10,825 nt of DNA from Candidatus Roizmanbacteria bacterium (GCA_024653985.1 JANLIS010000114.1:1-10825); one strand, 5' to 3'. Counted from the stretch's first letter, positions 1 to 7,899 are shown. Numbers and translations: made by a program. Notes: generated from the sequence alone by a model not told the origin.

Positions 1-1410
1 ACAGAAGAACCTGTGGTTGAGGAAGCTCCTCAGGATATGACAACCCCAAATGTTGAACTGCCTCCGCCGGACGATCAGCAGCCACCTGTTTACCAGGAAA
101 GCAATAATCAGAATATGTTCATTATCGGTGGGGCGGTTGTTTTTTTAATCGTATTCATTTTAATAATCAAGGCTGTATTTTTCAGCAAGCCAAGCAACAA
201 GGCGGTCAGTCTGGTTTATTGGGGATTATGGGAGGAAAGTCAAGTGATGGAACCGTTGATTGCCGCCTATCAGCAAAAAAATCCAAATGTGAAGATAGAT
301 TATCAAAAAATGAACCCCCAGAGCTACCGGGAAAAATTAGTCAGTCGGAGTAAAACCGAAGGAACAACTCAGGGTGGAATTGCGAAGCCTGATATCTTTC
401 GGTTTCACAATACTTGGTTGCCGGAAATAAAAGATATCGTTGCCCCCCTTCCGCCAACAGTCATGAGCGGTGATGAATTTGATAAGACATTTTATCCTAT
501 CCATAAAAAAGATTTGAAGGTCGGTAATTATTATTACGGACTGCCTTTGGAAGTTGATGGATTGGTCTTGGTTTATAACGAAAGCCTTTTTAAGAAAGCT
601 GGAATTTCGACGGTTCCGACTACTTGGGATGATATTACTCAGATCGTTCCAAAGTTAACGGTAAAAAATCAGTCCGGAAGTTTGATCACATCAGGGATCG
701 CTATGGGCACAGCATCCAATGTTGATCATTTTTCCGATATCTTTGGATTATTACTTCTTCAAAATGGTGGGTCATTAAATAAGTTAGATCAGGAAGAATC
801 GGCCGGGGCATTGGAAATTTACAGAAAATTCAGCGAACCGCCTCAGGGTTATTGGACAGAAGAGATGAGCAACTCAACAACCGCTTTTATTCAGGAAAAA
901 GTGGCCATAATCATCGTTCCTTCATGGGAAGTTCTGACCATTAAAGCAGCCAATCCCGATATAGATATTAAAGTCGTTCCAGTCCCCGTTGTTCCCGGTA
1001 CACCTTTGATATCTCTGGCCACCTATTGGGTTGAGGGCGTGTCAAGGTTTAGCAGTAATCAGCTCGAAGCCTGGAAATTTCTGAAGTTTTTGACGGAGAA
1101 AGAAAATATGACCAAATTATATGAAATTCAAAGCAAGATCAAGCCTTTCGGAGAACCGTATTCACGGGTTGATCTGGCGCCGCTCTTAGTGCAGGATCCC
1201 TATCTTGGAGCTGTTATGAAACAGGCGAACAGTCTTATCTCACTGCCGATCGTTTCCAGGACTATGGATAACGGTCTGAATGATGAGATAATAAAATATC
1301 TGGAGAATGCCATCAACAGCACCATTTTAGGGGTTTCATATAATGAAGCATTGTCAGAGGCAAAAAAAGGAGTAGACCAAGTATTTACGAAGTATAATAT
1401 TAGTAATTAA
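1..1410 (+). CDS. Membrane-anchored extracellular solute-binding protein, family 1 (5' partial)
   Basis: Probable carbohydrate-type ABC substrate-binding protein held on the outer face of the cytoplasmic membrane. The frame is open to base 1 (Thr-Glu-Glu-Pro before the GTG at 13), so the true start lies upstream and the GTG is probably internal. Numbering from that GTG: an acidic, Pro/Gln-rich cytoplasmic tail (1-34), one transmembrane segment (about 36-57), then a long ectodomain beginning VSLVYWGLWEES, typical of family 1 binding proteins, with the usual YREKLVSRS, DIFRFHNTWLPEI and GLPLEVDGLVLVYNESLFKKAG blocks (the last at about 177-198). There is no lipobox Cys; the N-terminal helix replaces the usual lipid anchor. 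No permease or ATPase gene is present here. It ends 4 bp before the next gene and is probably cotranscribed with it. The fold family is clear; the ligand is unknown. Confidence 0.85.
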   Translation, partial: TEEPVVEEAPQDMTTPNVELPPPDDQQPPVYQESNNQNMFIIGGAVVFLIVFILIIKAVFFSKPSNKAVSLVYWGLWEESQVMEPLIAAYQQKNPNVKIDYQKMNPQSYREKLVSRSKTEGTTQGGIAKPDIFRFHNTWLPEIKDIVAPLPPTVMSGDEFDKTFYPIHKKDLKVGNYYYGLPLEVDGLVLVYNESLFKKAGISTVPTTWDDITQIVPKLTVKNQSGSLITSGIAMGTASNVDHFSDIFGLLLLQNGGSLNKLDQEESAGALEIYRKFSEPPQGYWTEEMSNSTTAFIQEKVAIIIVPSWEVLTIKAANPDIDIKVVPVPVVPGTPLISLATYWVEGVSRFSSNQLEAWKFLKFLTEKENMTKLYEIQSKIKPFGEPYSRVDLAPLLVQDPYLGAVMKQANSLISLPIVSRTMDNGLNDEIIKYLENAINSTILGVSYNEALSEAKKGVDQVFTKYNISN

Positions 1411-1414
1411 ACTT

Positions 1415-3415
1415 ATGAACTTTCCATTTTTTTCAGGTAAGAAAAACAAAGAATTTTATTTAGGAATATTTCTGAAAGAAGATCAGGGTATTGTGATGAT
1501 CTTTTTAAAGGAAAATGGTCGCTTGGAACTGGTTGATCGGGAAAAATTTAACTATACAAATAGCTGGGAAAATCTTACCAATGATGTTGACGAAGCCTTA
1601 TATAAATTGGAAAAAAATCTTGATCTTGAAATAAAAAAAACTATTATCTTTGTTTATTCTCACTTGGTCGATACAAAAATAGGGGATATCAAACAAGTTT
1701 ATCTGCAAAAGATCAAACACTTGATAAAAGCCTTAGACCTTCAACCGATGGGATATATTGAATGTTTTGAAGCAATGAGTCATTTCTTACAAACGGGAGA
1801 TAGTTCATCTTTGACGGCCATTCTGGTTGAAATAGACAAAACCCAAGTTGGAATATTTACCTACAAGGGCGGTAAAATTGAATCAAAAAATATATTAGGT
1901 AGGACAGGTGATATTATTGCCGACCTGACTGAAGGTTTTGAAGAGGTCAAGAAAAGATCCATGTTGCCGGCTCGTATCATTTTATATGATTCGGACAATC
2001 TTGATGATACGGCGACCAAGATCTTGAGTCACCGTTGGAGCAGCGATTTTTTTGTTCAAATTCCAAAGGTTGATATCCTGTCGGAGGATGAGGTGATCAA
2101 TGGTCTGATGGATATTTTCGGAGAACAGATAAAAGATAGGTCACCCGTAAAAGTAGAAGAAGAAAGTCCGAGTCAAGAGAATTTTGGTTTTTTGATAAAT
2201 GAAGATATCGTGGAAGCGGAAAAGAATTTTATTACAGCACCAAATTGGAAGCACAAATTTAAAGAACTAGGTCATAAGATGTTGGCCGTTCTTCCGATGA
2301 AAAAACAAGGAAAATTTAAGTTTGATCTATCAGGAAAAATATTTATGATCGTTGGGATCTTGATCATTGCCATGGGACTATTCGTCAATGAATATTTTTT
2401 CCATAAAGTTAATTTGACGGTTTATCTGCCGACCCAGTTACTGGAAAAAAATGTAAAACTGGATATCGATTACAGGCTGGCCAGCGCATCGGCCGATTTT
2501 TCCGAAACGGCAAATACAACCGGAAAACAGGATATCGGTGACAAAGCTCACGGGTCGATAACCATTCATAACTTTGATGAAAAGGAAAGAACCTTCGCCA
2601 AAGGGACCGTTCTGCAGAATTCAAAATTAGAGTTCGTTCTTGATGCCGATGTGAAGGTTGCCTCCTCAAGTTTGACCGCTGACGGATCGGCAAAACTACC
2701 TGGAAAAACTGCTGGTAATGTTACAGCAAGTCAGATAGGTCCGGAAAGTAACCTATCAAAAAGCCAAAGATTTACTTTTGACGGACTATCGTCTGCAACA
2801 TATTTTGCAGTCAACGACTCTGCCTTTTCCGGAGGCAGTAAGAAACAGATCCAGACCGTTTCCAAAAAAGATCAGGATGAGCTGAAGACAGCTGTTTTGA
2901 ATAAGGCAAAAAATAAGATCCCCTCAATTAAGATTGAAACAGATGAAGCAATCGCCTCATCATTATCAGAGACAGATTTTAATAAAATTAATTTTTCAAA
3001 AGAGATCGGTGAGGAAAGTAGCAAATTGACCCTCTCAGCAACGGTTGATACAACCCAATATCTTTACAGTAAAAAATTATTTATAGATAAGGTTTCGGAT
3101 TTGCTTGAACCAGACGTCAAAAACGATTATAGTTTGGAAAAGTCAAATATTTCTTATACGACAAACAAAATAAGCAAAAAGGATGACGCTTTAGCAATTG
3201 ATGCAAAAGTGAAGGCAAAGGCAGCGATCAAAATATCAACTGATGATATCAAAAAAAGCCTCCTTGGAAAAAAAGAATCAGATATTAAAGAGCTATTAAA
3301 GAGTCAGTATAAGATCGAGGGATATAATCTGGACATAAGTGAACCCTTACCGATCTTCAAAAACTATATGCCTTTTTTTGTAAAAAATATTATTCTGGTA
3401 AACTCTAGTCTATAA
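1415..3415 (+). CDS. PilM/FtsA-like cytoplasmic domain fused through one TM helix to a baseplate J-like ectodomain
   Basis: Function unknown. Residues 1-240 read like a degenerate actin-like (PilM/FtsA-type) domain: an opening strand pair (YLGIFLKEDQGIVMIFL) and a second phosphate-loop-like region (AILVEIDKTQVGIF, 135-148, then LGRTGDIIADL). The DxGxxT residues expected for ATP binding are not present. Residues 240-306 are a charged linker containing FGFLINEDIVE. One transmembrane helix follows at about 308-327. The ectodomain (330-666) carries GSITIHNFDEKERTFAKGTVL, then VLDADVKVASSS, KTAGNVTASQIGPESNLS and NDSAFSGGSKKQIQTVSKKDQ, a pattern I associate with CPR proteins annotated 'baseplate J/gp47 family'. 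The C-terminus (LPIFKNYMPFFVKNI) also fits that group. The gene sits 4 bp after the solute-binding protein and 2 bp before the sortase. No Shine-Dalgarno site precedes the ATG. It may be a transmembrane scaffold or sensor. Domain assignment is by pattern recognition, not a search. Confidence 0.72.
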   Translation: MNFPFFSGKKNKEFYLGIFLKEDQGIVMIFLKENGRLELVDREKFNYTNSWENLTNDVDEALYKLEKNLDLEIKKTIIFVYSHLVDTKIGDIKQVYLQKIKHLIKALDLQPMGYIECFEAMSHFLQTGDSSSLTAILVEIDKTQVGIFTYKGGKIESKNILGRTGDIIADLTEGFEEVKKRSMLPARIILYDSDNLDDTATKILSHRWSSDFFVQIPKVDILSEDEVINGLMDIFGEQIKDRSPVKVEEESPSQENFGFLINEDIVEAEKNFITAPNWKHKFKELGHKMLAVLPMKKQGKFKFDLSGKIFMIVGILIIAMGLFVNEYFFHKVNLTVYLPTQLLEKNVKLDIDYRLASASADFSETANTTGKQDIGDKAHGSITIHNFDEKERTFAKGTVLQNSKLEFVLDADVKVASSSLTADGSAKLPGKTAGNVTASQIGPESNLSKSQRFTFDGLSSATYFAVNDSAFSGGSKKQIQTVSKKDQDELKTAVLNKAKNKIPSIKIETDEAIASSLSETDFNKINFSKEIGEESSKLTLSATVDTTQYLYSKKLFIDKVSDLLEPDVKNDYSLEKSNISYTTNKISKKDDALAIDAKVKAKAAIKISTDDIKKSLLGKKESDIKELLKSQYKIEGYNLDISEPLPIFKNYMPFFVKNIILVNSSL

Positions 3416-3417
3416 AT

Positions 3418-4158
3418 ATGGCCCTTCACGTTTATTTAAAAAAGAAACACTATTATGGCAAGAAAAAGACCGTCAATATTTTTTCTTATATCTTTTTGAT
3501 AGCAGGGGCCTTTCTTTTGTTTTGGTCGTTTTATCCCATCGTGTCGTTTTCTATCTACTCAAGCCTATTCTTAAAAAAGAATATCAATGTACCGATCGCA
3601 GCCAGTAGTTCCGAATCATCTTTAAAGGAAGCAAATTCCGTGTTGGGAGCGTTTAACATCTTTTCCAACAACCTACGTGACTATACCCAAGCCAGTATTT
3701 GGTTTCCAGCTTCCCCGCAGTCCAGTCAAATGTCAGGGTTATCGGTCAAAGAATACACTCTGTCTATCCCAAAACTTAATATCAAAAAGGCCAAAGTGGT
3801 TGTCGGCGGAGAAGATCTAGCAAAGAGCTTGGTGCACTATCTTCCCAAGTCTCTACCGGGGGAATATGGAAATGTAGCAATTTTTGGCCATTCTACCTTA
3901 CCGCAGCTATATAATCCAAAAGACTATAAAACGATCTTTACATATCTTTCTTCGCTTGAGAAAGGGGACAAGATATATATAAATGTCGGCGAGTTTGAGT
4001 ATCAATATGAGGTATCAACTTTATTTATCGTCAAGCCGAAAGATATCTCGGTATTGGACCAAAAAAAAGATGATTCATATTTGACTTTGATCACATGTGA
4101 ACCTCCCGGTACGTGGCTAGAAAGGTTGGTGGTAACTGCTAAACTAACAAAAATATAG
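3418..4158 (+). CDS. Sortase family transpeptidase (class D/E-like)
   Basis: Cysteine transpeptidase expected to cut a C-terminal sorting motif and join the protein to the cell envelope. It has a short basic N-terminus, one hydrophobic membrane segment (about 21-52) and an extracellular Ser-rich linker to about 110. The sortase barrel starts at YTLSIPKLNIKKAKVVVGG. The catalytic triad is visible: His158 in AIFGHST, Cys227 in YLTLITCEPP and Arg236 in LERLVV. The length of 246 aa is normal. The TLITC-EPPG-R arrangement resembles class D/E sortases more than class A or B. The ATG lies 2 bp after the previous stop, with no Shine-Dalgarno site, so translational coupling is likely. No protein in the window has an LPxTG-like motif followed by a C-terminal hydrophobic tail, so its substrates are encoded elsewhere. 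Confidence 0.9.
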   Translation: MALHVYLKKKHYYGKKKTVNIFSYIFLIAGAFLLFWSFYPIVSFSIYSSLFLKKNINVPIAASSSESSLKEANSVLGAFNIFSNNLRDYTQASIWFPASPQSSQMSGLSVKEYTLSIPKLNIKKAKVVVGGEDLAKSLVHYLPKSLPGEYGNVAIFGHSTLPQLYNPKDYKTIFTYLSSLEKGDKIYINVGEFEYQYEVSTLFIVKPKDISVLDQKKDDSYLTLITCEPPGTWLERLVVTAKLTKI

Positions 4159-4171
4159 AGTATATTTATGG

Positions 4172-4200
4172 TTGAATAAACCTATAATATATGTTAAAAT
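4172..4200 (+). promoter_or_regulatory. Predicted promoter of the penicillin-binding protein gene (leaderless)
   Basis: TTGAAT (4172-4177), a 17-bp spacer, and TAAAAT (4195-4200) preceded by TGT, an extended -10. The ATG begins at 4208, 7 nt after the -10 box, where transcription would be expected to start, so the mRNA would have essentially no leader. A second -10 candidate, TATAAT at 4183-4188, has no suitable -35. The site lies between the sortase stop and the PBP start. Confidence 0.6.
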
Positions 4201-4207
4201 TGGCCTC

Positions 4208-6385
4208 ATGAATTCAAGCCAGGTACTATACTACATAGCAAGTTTCTTCATTTTTATAGGTGAGATAATTCAAAAGCTAACGATAAAACCTATCATAAAA
4301 ATAATTTTGATAATCTCGCAAAAATTATCAACAATAAAGATAAAACCGGTTCAATTACCGAAAATTCATTTTCCGAAGGTAAAATTGCCAAAGATCAATC
4401 TGCCGAAACCAAAATTTTCTTTTAGTTTCCCGTCTGAAAAGTTAAAGTATTTTTTGCTTGGCAGTTTTATTACCTTGATCGCCGTTTCCATCTTTCAATC
4501 ATATTTTTTTATAAAGGAACTTCCTTCTCCATACAATATCGGCAAAGTAAATTATCCTTTATCTACCCATATCTATGACCGGAACAATACCTTGCTCTAT
4601 GAAATTTATCGGGAACAGAACCGAACCCCGATAAATTTAAAAAAACTGCCTAAATACGTTGCCCAAGCAACGATCTCTATTGAAGATAAGGATTTTTATA
4701 ATCATCAGGGAGTGGCGATTTTTTCAGGAATGGTAAGAGCGATCAAGGAAATGGTCATCAACAAAAACTTGCAGGGAGGTTCAACCATTACTCAACAACT
4801 AGTAAAAACAGCTTTATTGACCCCGGAAAGAACGATAAGCAGAAAAATCAAAGAAGTAATATTGGCCTTATGGACAGAAAAAATTTACTCAAAAGATAAA
4901 ATTTTGGAAATGTATCTAAATCAAGTCCCCTACGGAGGATCTTCTTACGGTATTGAAGAAGCTTCAAAAATATATTTTGGAAAAAAAGCCAAAGACCTGA
5001 CATTGGAAGAAGCGGCCTTATTAGCCGGATTACCGCAGGCACCATCTTTATATTCGCCCTACATTAATCCTGAAGCGGCTTTAGTTAGAAGAAATGAAGT
5101 TTTAAGGTCAATGAGAAATCAAGGTTTCATCACCGAAGATCAAAAATTAAAAAGTGAAGAAATAAAAATTGATGTTCTCCCGCCAAAAACAGCCATTCGT
5201 GCTCCCCATTTTGTATTCTATACCAAAAATCAGCTTGAAAATTATTATGGAATCAAAACTGTTGAGGAAGGCGGACTGAAAGTAGAGACAACCTTGGATT
5301 ATAAAATACAGGTAGAAAGTGAAAAGATACTTAGGGAAGAGCTTGAAAAGGTAAGCTATCTGAATGTTACCAACGGGGCAATTTTGATTACCCGTCCATC
5401 AACCGGAGAGATATTGGCGATGGTAGGTTCGTCAGACTATTTTAACCAGCCATCAGGGGCTTTTAATGTTACAACAGCCTTACGACAACCAGGAAGCTCA
5501 ATCAAACCGATCATGTACGCCCTTGCTTTGCAAAAAGGCTATACAGCTGCATCGATCCTTGATGATTCACCGGTCGTATTTAACATTGCCGGATCGGAAT
5601 CATATAAACCGGTAAATTATGATAATAAATCGCACGGTAAAGTACCTCTGCGTTACGCACTGGCCAACTCGTACAATATTACCGCCGTCAGAACCTTGAA
5701 TAATCTCGGAGTAAATAATTTCATTGATTTTGCCACAAAAATGGGCATTAGTACATGGAACGATAAATCACGATACGGATTGTCACTGACCTTGGGTGGG
5801 GGAGAAGTGACTATGGTCGATATGGCCGAAGCTTTCGGAGTCCTTGCTAATCAGGGATATAAAATGCCGGTAAATTACTTTACAAAGATTGAAGATAATG
5901 AAGGCAACACATTACGTGAGACTTCACCATTCAAAATAAAAGAGATAGACCCGGCGATCGCTTATATCATCAGTGATATTCTTTCCGATAATTTTGCCAG
6001 AACCTTTGCCTTTGGACCAGGGAGCGCCCTTGAAATTCCAGGATATAAAGTTGCCGTAAAAACGGGAACGACCAATGAGAAAAAAGATAACTGGACAATC
6101 GGATATACACCGGAATTTTTAGTGGTCGTCTGGGTGGGAAACAATGACAACTCACCAATGAATCCGTATTTGGCATCCGGTGTCACGGGAGCTGCCCCAA
6201 TTTGGAACAGGGTAATGAGCTATTTGTTGAAAAATTATGGAACCGGCAATAAATGGTATGAAAAACCGGAAAATGTCGTGGAAAAAAATTGTTATTACGG
6301 AAGAAAAGAATACTTTGTCCGGGGAACTGAAAATACTGCCAACTGTAGTCCTTCTGCTCTGGCAACTCCGACACCGAAACCATAA
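4208..6385 (+). CDS. Bifunctional penicillin-binding protein, class A (PBP1A type: GT51 + transpeptidase)
   Basis: Polymerises lipid II glycans and crosslinks the peptides on the outer membrane face. Start chosen at the ATG at 4208 (725 aa), because the TTG 12 codons earlier coincides with a -35 box. Numbering from that ATG: a hydrophobic N-terminal stretch (about 7-23), a basic Pro/Lys pentapeptide repeat (50-69), and the main membrane anchor (about 81-102). The GT51 domain has the catalytic Glu159 in SIEDKDFYNHQG, QGGSTITQQL (189-198) and EMYLNQVPYG. The transpeptidase domain has S430xxK433 (GSSIKP), SYN (488-490) and KTGTT (618-622). The tail holds two Cys residues (695, 713) and ends Pro/Thr-rich. 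All catalytic motifs are intact. It is 49 bp downstream of the sortase, with its own promoter, and convergent with serS. Confidence 0.95.
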   Translation: MNSSQVLYYIASFFIFIGEIIQKLTIKPIIKIILIISQKLSTIKIKPVQLPKIHFPKVKLPKINLPKPKFSFSFPSEKLKYFLLGSFITLIAVSIFQSYFFIKELPSPYNIGKVNYPLSTHIYDRNNTLLYEIYREQNRTPINLKKLPKYVAQATISIEDKDFYNHQGVAIFSGMVRAIKEMVINKNLQGGSTITQQLVKTALLTPERTISRKIKEVILALWTEKIYSKDKILEMYLNQVPYGGSSYGIEEASKIYFGKKAKDLTLEEAALLAGLPQAPSLYSPYINPEAALVRRNEVLRSMRNQGFITEDQKLKSEEIKIDVLPPKTAIRAPHFVFYTKNQLENYYGIKTVEEGGLKVETTLDYKIQVESEKILREELEKVSYLNVTNGAILITRPSTGEILAMVGSSDYFNQPSGAFNVTTALRQPGSSIKPIMYALALQKGYTAASILDDSPVVFNIAGSESYKPVNYDNKSHGKVPLRYALANSYNITAVRTLNNLGVNNFIDFATKMGISTWNDKSRYGLSLTLGGGEVTMVDMAEAFGVLANQGYKMPVNYFTKIEDNEGNTLRETSPFKIKEIDPAIAYIISDILSDNFARTFAFGPGSALEIPGYKVAVKTGTTNEKKDNWTIGYTPEFLVVVWVGNNDNSPMNPYLASGVTGAAPIWNRVMSYLLKNYGTGNKWYEKPENVVEKNCYYGRKEYFVRGTENTANCSPSALATPTPKP
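4355..4414 (+). repeat. In-frame pentapeptide repeat in the PBP cytoplasmic region
   Basis: Four consecutive five-residue units, LPKIH, FPKVK, LPKIN, LPKPK, each [L/F]-P-K then a hydrophobic or proline residue and a polar or basic one. They lie between the N-terminal hydrophobic stretch and the main membrane anchor, so are predicted to be cytoplasmic. Proline every fifth residue would favour an extended basic rod. DNA identity between units is low, so selection on the protein pattern is more likely than a recent duplication. Confidence 0.65.
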
Positions 6386-6390
6386 AAAAA

Positions 6391-6515
6391 TACTACCAAT
6401 AAACCAATACTACAAATACTACCAATGAATGATTAAATAAATAAATAAAAAAATAATTAAATCATTGGCTTATTAAATTATTTATTGGTCGGATTGGTGG
6501 CATTGGTAGTATTGG
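6391..6515. repeat. Word-palindrome intergenic element between convergent genes; possible bidirectional terminator
   Basis: The 131-bp gap between the PBP and serS stop codons is filled by an imperfect inverted repeat. CTACCAAT occurs at 6393-6400 and 6419-6426, with ACCAAT at 6403-6408. The complementary ATTGGT words lie at 6484, 6493 and 6502, with ATTGG at 6511. The best arms are 6416-6427 with 6501-6512 (12 bp, perfect). An inner stem ATGATT/AATCAT (6429-6434 with 6460-6465) surrounds an A-rich loop. Both transcripts would fold here, which fits termination or 3'-end protection. It lacks the GC-rich stem plus T-run of a classical terminator. Confidence 0.65.
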
Positions 6516-6516
6516 A

Positions 6517-7767
6517 TTATTTGTTCTTAATTTCTCTGAATCCTACCAACTGTTGTAGCACCTCGGGTATCTTAATGCTTCCGTCCTTTTGTTGATAATT
6601 TTCAAGAATCGCAATTAGAATTCTTGGTGAAGGAATGGCAGTATCATTTAGGGAATAGCAGTGATCGGTAGTATTATCTTTTTTTCTATATTTGATCTTT
6701 AGTCGGCGAGTTTGAAAATCGCCCATGATAGAATTTGAAGCGATCTCTCCATAGCCGTTTCTATATGGCATCCATATCTCCGTATCAAATTTATAGACCT
6801 GCGGTTCACCCATATCCCCGGTGCACATAAGTAATCTTCTGTAAGGGATCTTCAGATCCTCCATAACCTCTTCAGTATTTTTTTGCAGTTCCTCATGAAG
6901 TTTTTTTGATTCCTCAATATCATTTTTTGCAATTATCACCTGCTCGACCTTCCAGAATTCATGGACCCGATAAAGTCCCTTGACATCCTTTCCGTATGAA
7001 CCGGCCTCACGCCTGAAACAAGGTGAAAAGGCGACAAATTTTTTCGGCAGGTCAGATTCATTTAGGATCTCCCCGGAAAAATATGAGGTAATCGGAATTT
7101 CGGCAGTTCCTGATAGATAGGCATCTTCATCGTTTAACTTGTACACTTCTTGTTCTCCCCAAGGAAATTGGCCTGACCCAAAGAGAGTAAAGCCTTTAAC
7201 GATTGATGGAGCGATCATCGGAGTATATCCTTTTTTCACCAATTTTTGAAATACATAAAATAAAATTGCAAACTGTAATTGGGCGGCTTGATTTTTAAGA
7301 AAATATCCGCGGAAGCCAGAAACTTTTGATCCGCGTTCAAGGTCAAAGAGATCAAGGGACAAACCAAGATCAAGATGCGACTTTAGTTCAAAATCGAACT
7401 TCGGGATATTTCCCCATTTTTTTACTTCAACGTTACCGGTTTCATCTTTTCCAATTGGAACTTCGTCCAAGGGAATGTTTGGGACATATGAGACTAATTG
7501 GTCTAATTTGACCAATGTGCTAGTAAGAGAACCCTCAATTTTTTTAAGTTCTTCCTTGATCTCTTTACCGCGGGTGATGGTCTTTTGATCAGGTTTTTGG
7601 TGTGAGGTTTTGTTTCTTTCTTCCCGAAGGACCTGACCTTTTTGGATCAATTCCCGCCTTTGATCATCAAGTTTCAAAATAGTATCAATATCAACCTGAC
7701 GATTTTTATTTTTAGCAGCTTGAATGACTTTTTCCTTATTGGCGCGGATGTATTCTAGAGATAACAT
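6517..7767 (-). CDS. serS: Serine--tRNA ligase
   Basis: Charges tRNA-Ser with serine through a seryl-adenylate. It is a cytosolic class II synthetase of 416 aa, normal length. Residues 1-105 form the basic, Lys/Glu-rich N-terminal coiled-coil arm that grips the long variable arm of tRNA-Ser, ending in the usual VPNIPLDEVPIG. The catalytic core holds TAE (221-223, serine binding), motif 2 FRREAGS with LYRVHEF (251-271), SNSIMGDFQTRR (345-355) and motif 3 around Arg382 (NDTAIPSPRILIAILEN). Motif 3 differs from the common NGSGLAVGR form but keeps the arginine. The start is well supported: MLSLEYIRAN matches the family start, and the ATG lies 6 nt after a strong -10. Transcribed alone, convergent with the PBP gene. 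Confidence 0.96.
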   Translation of the reverse strand: MLSLEYIRANKEKVIQAAKNKNRQVDIDTILKLDDQRRELIQKGQVLREERNKTSHQKPDQKTITRGKEIKEELKKIEGSLTSTLVKLDQLVSYVPNIPLDEVPIGKDETGNVEVKKWGNIPKFDFELKSHLDLGLSLDLFDLERGSKVSGFRGYFLKNQAAQLQFAILFYVFQKLVKKGYTPMIAPSIVKGFTLFGSGQFPWGEQEVYKLNDEDAYLSGTAEIPITSYFSGEILNESDLPKKFVAFSPCFRREAGSYGKDVKGLYRVHEFWKVEQVIIAKNDIEESKKLHEELQKNTEEVMEDLKIPYRRLLMCTGDMGEPQVYKFDTEIWMPYRNGYGEIASNSIMGDFQTRRLKIKYRKKDNTTDHCYSLNDTAIPSPRILIAILENYQQKDGSIKIPEVLQQLVGFREIKNK

Positions 7768-7773
7768 AAAAAC

Positions 7774-7782
7774 ATTGTAACA
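7774..7782 (-). promoter_or_regulatory. Predicted extended -10 promoter of serS (leaderless)
   Basis: On the minus strand this reads TGT-TACAAT. After the -10 box come exactly six bases (GTTTTT) and then the serS ATG, so transcription should start at or next to the start codon. No good -35 is seen 16-18 bp upstream; the TGn extension may compensate. There is no Shine-Dalgarno site. Confidence 0.6.
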
Positions 7783-7801
7783 AATAAATTAACCTAATTG
7801 A

Positions 7802-7899
7802 TCTAATTATTCTAATTAACCTAAATAATCACCAATTTCTTAATTTTTTATTCTTGGGGATTGGTTTTTATTTAGTAATTAGGTTAATTAGTAATTAGA
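7802..7899. repeat. Word-palindrome intergenic element between rdgB and serS
   Basis: AT-rich inverted repeat made of CTAATTA/TAATTAG words. CTAATTAACCTAA (7812-7824) is a perfect 13-bp inverted match to 7879-7891. An inner pair ACCAAT/ATTGGT (7831-7836 with 7860-7865) continues the stem, and TCTAATTA (7802-7809) matches 7892-7899 inverted. It directly follows, and partly overlaps, the 3' end of rdgB and stops about 20 bp before the serS -10 box. In rdgB mRNA it would form a 3' hairpin, so a terminator or RNA-stabilising role is plausible. Confidence 0.65.

Noticed and set aside
448..462. LPPTV in the solute-binding protein, resembling a sortase motif
   Set aside because: It is in the middle of the folded domain, with no hydrophobic segment or basic tail after it.
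1393..1398. TATAAT before the second gene
   Set aside because: It lies inside the solute-binding protein coding end, has no -35 at a usable distance and is 16 nt from the ATG, unlike the leaderless starts; chance in AT-rich codons is likelier.
2409..2693. 94-codon open frame on the minus strand
   Set aside because: Lies wholly inside the coherent baseplate J-like coding region, shows no recognisable domain and has an unnatural residue mix; a shadow frame.
4172..4207. TTG-initiated 12-codon N-terminal extension of the PBP
   Set aside because: Coincides with a -35/-10 promoter ending just before the ATG at 4208; the ATG is the better start.
6237..6428. 63-codon plus-strand frame running past the PBP stop into the intergenic repeat
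   Set aside because: Mostly out-of-frame PBP sequence; its tail is repeat-derived and no start signal is present.
6386..6516. CRISPR-like array of ACCAAT/ATTGGT words
   Set aside because: Words are 6-8 bp, unevenly spaced and arranged as opposing arms; there are no regular spacers and no cas genes.
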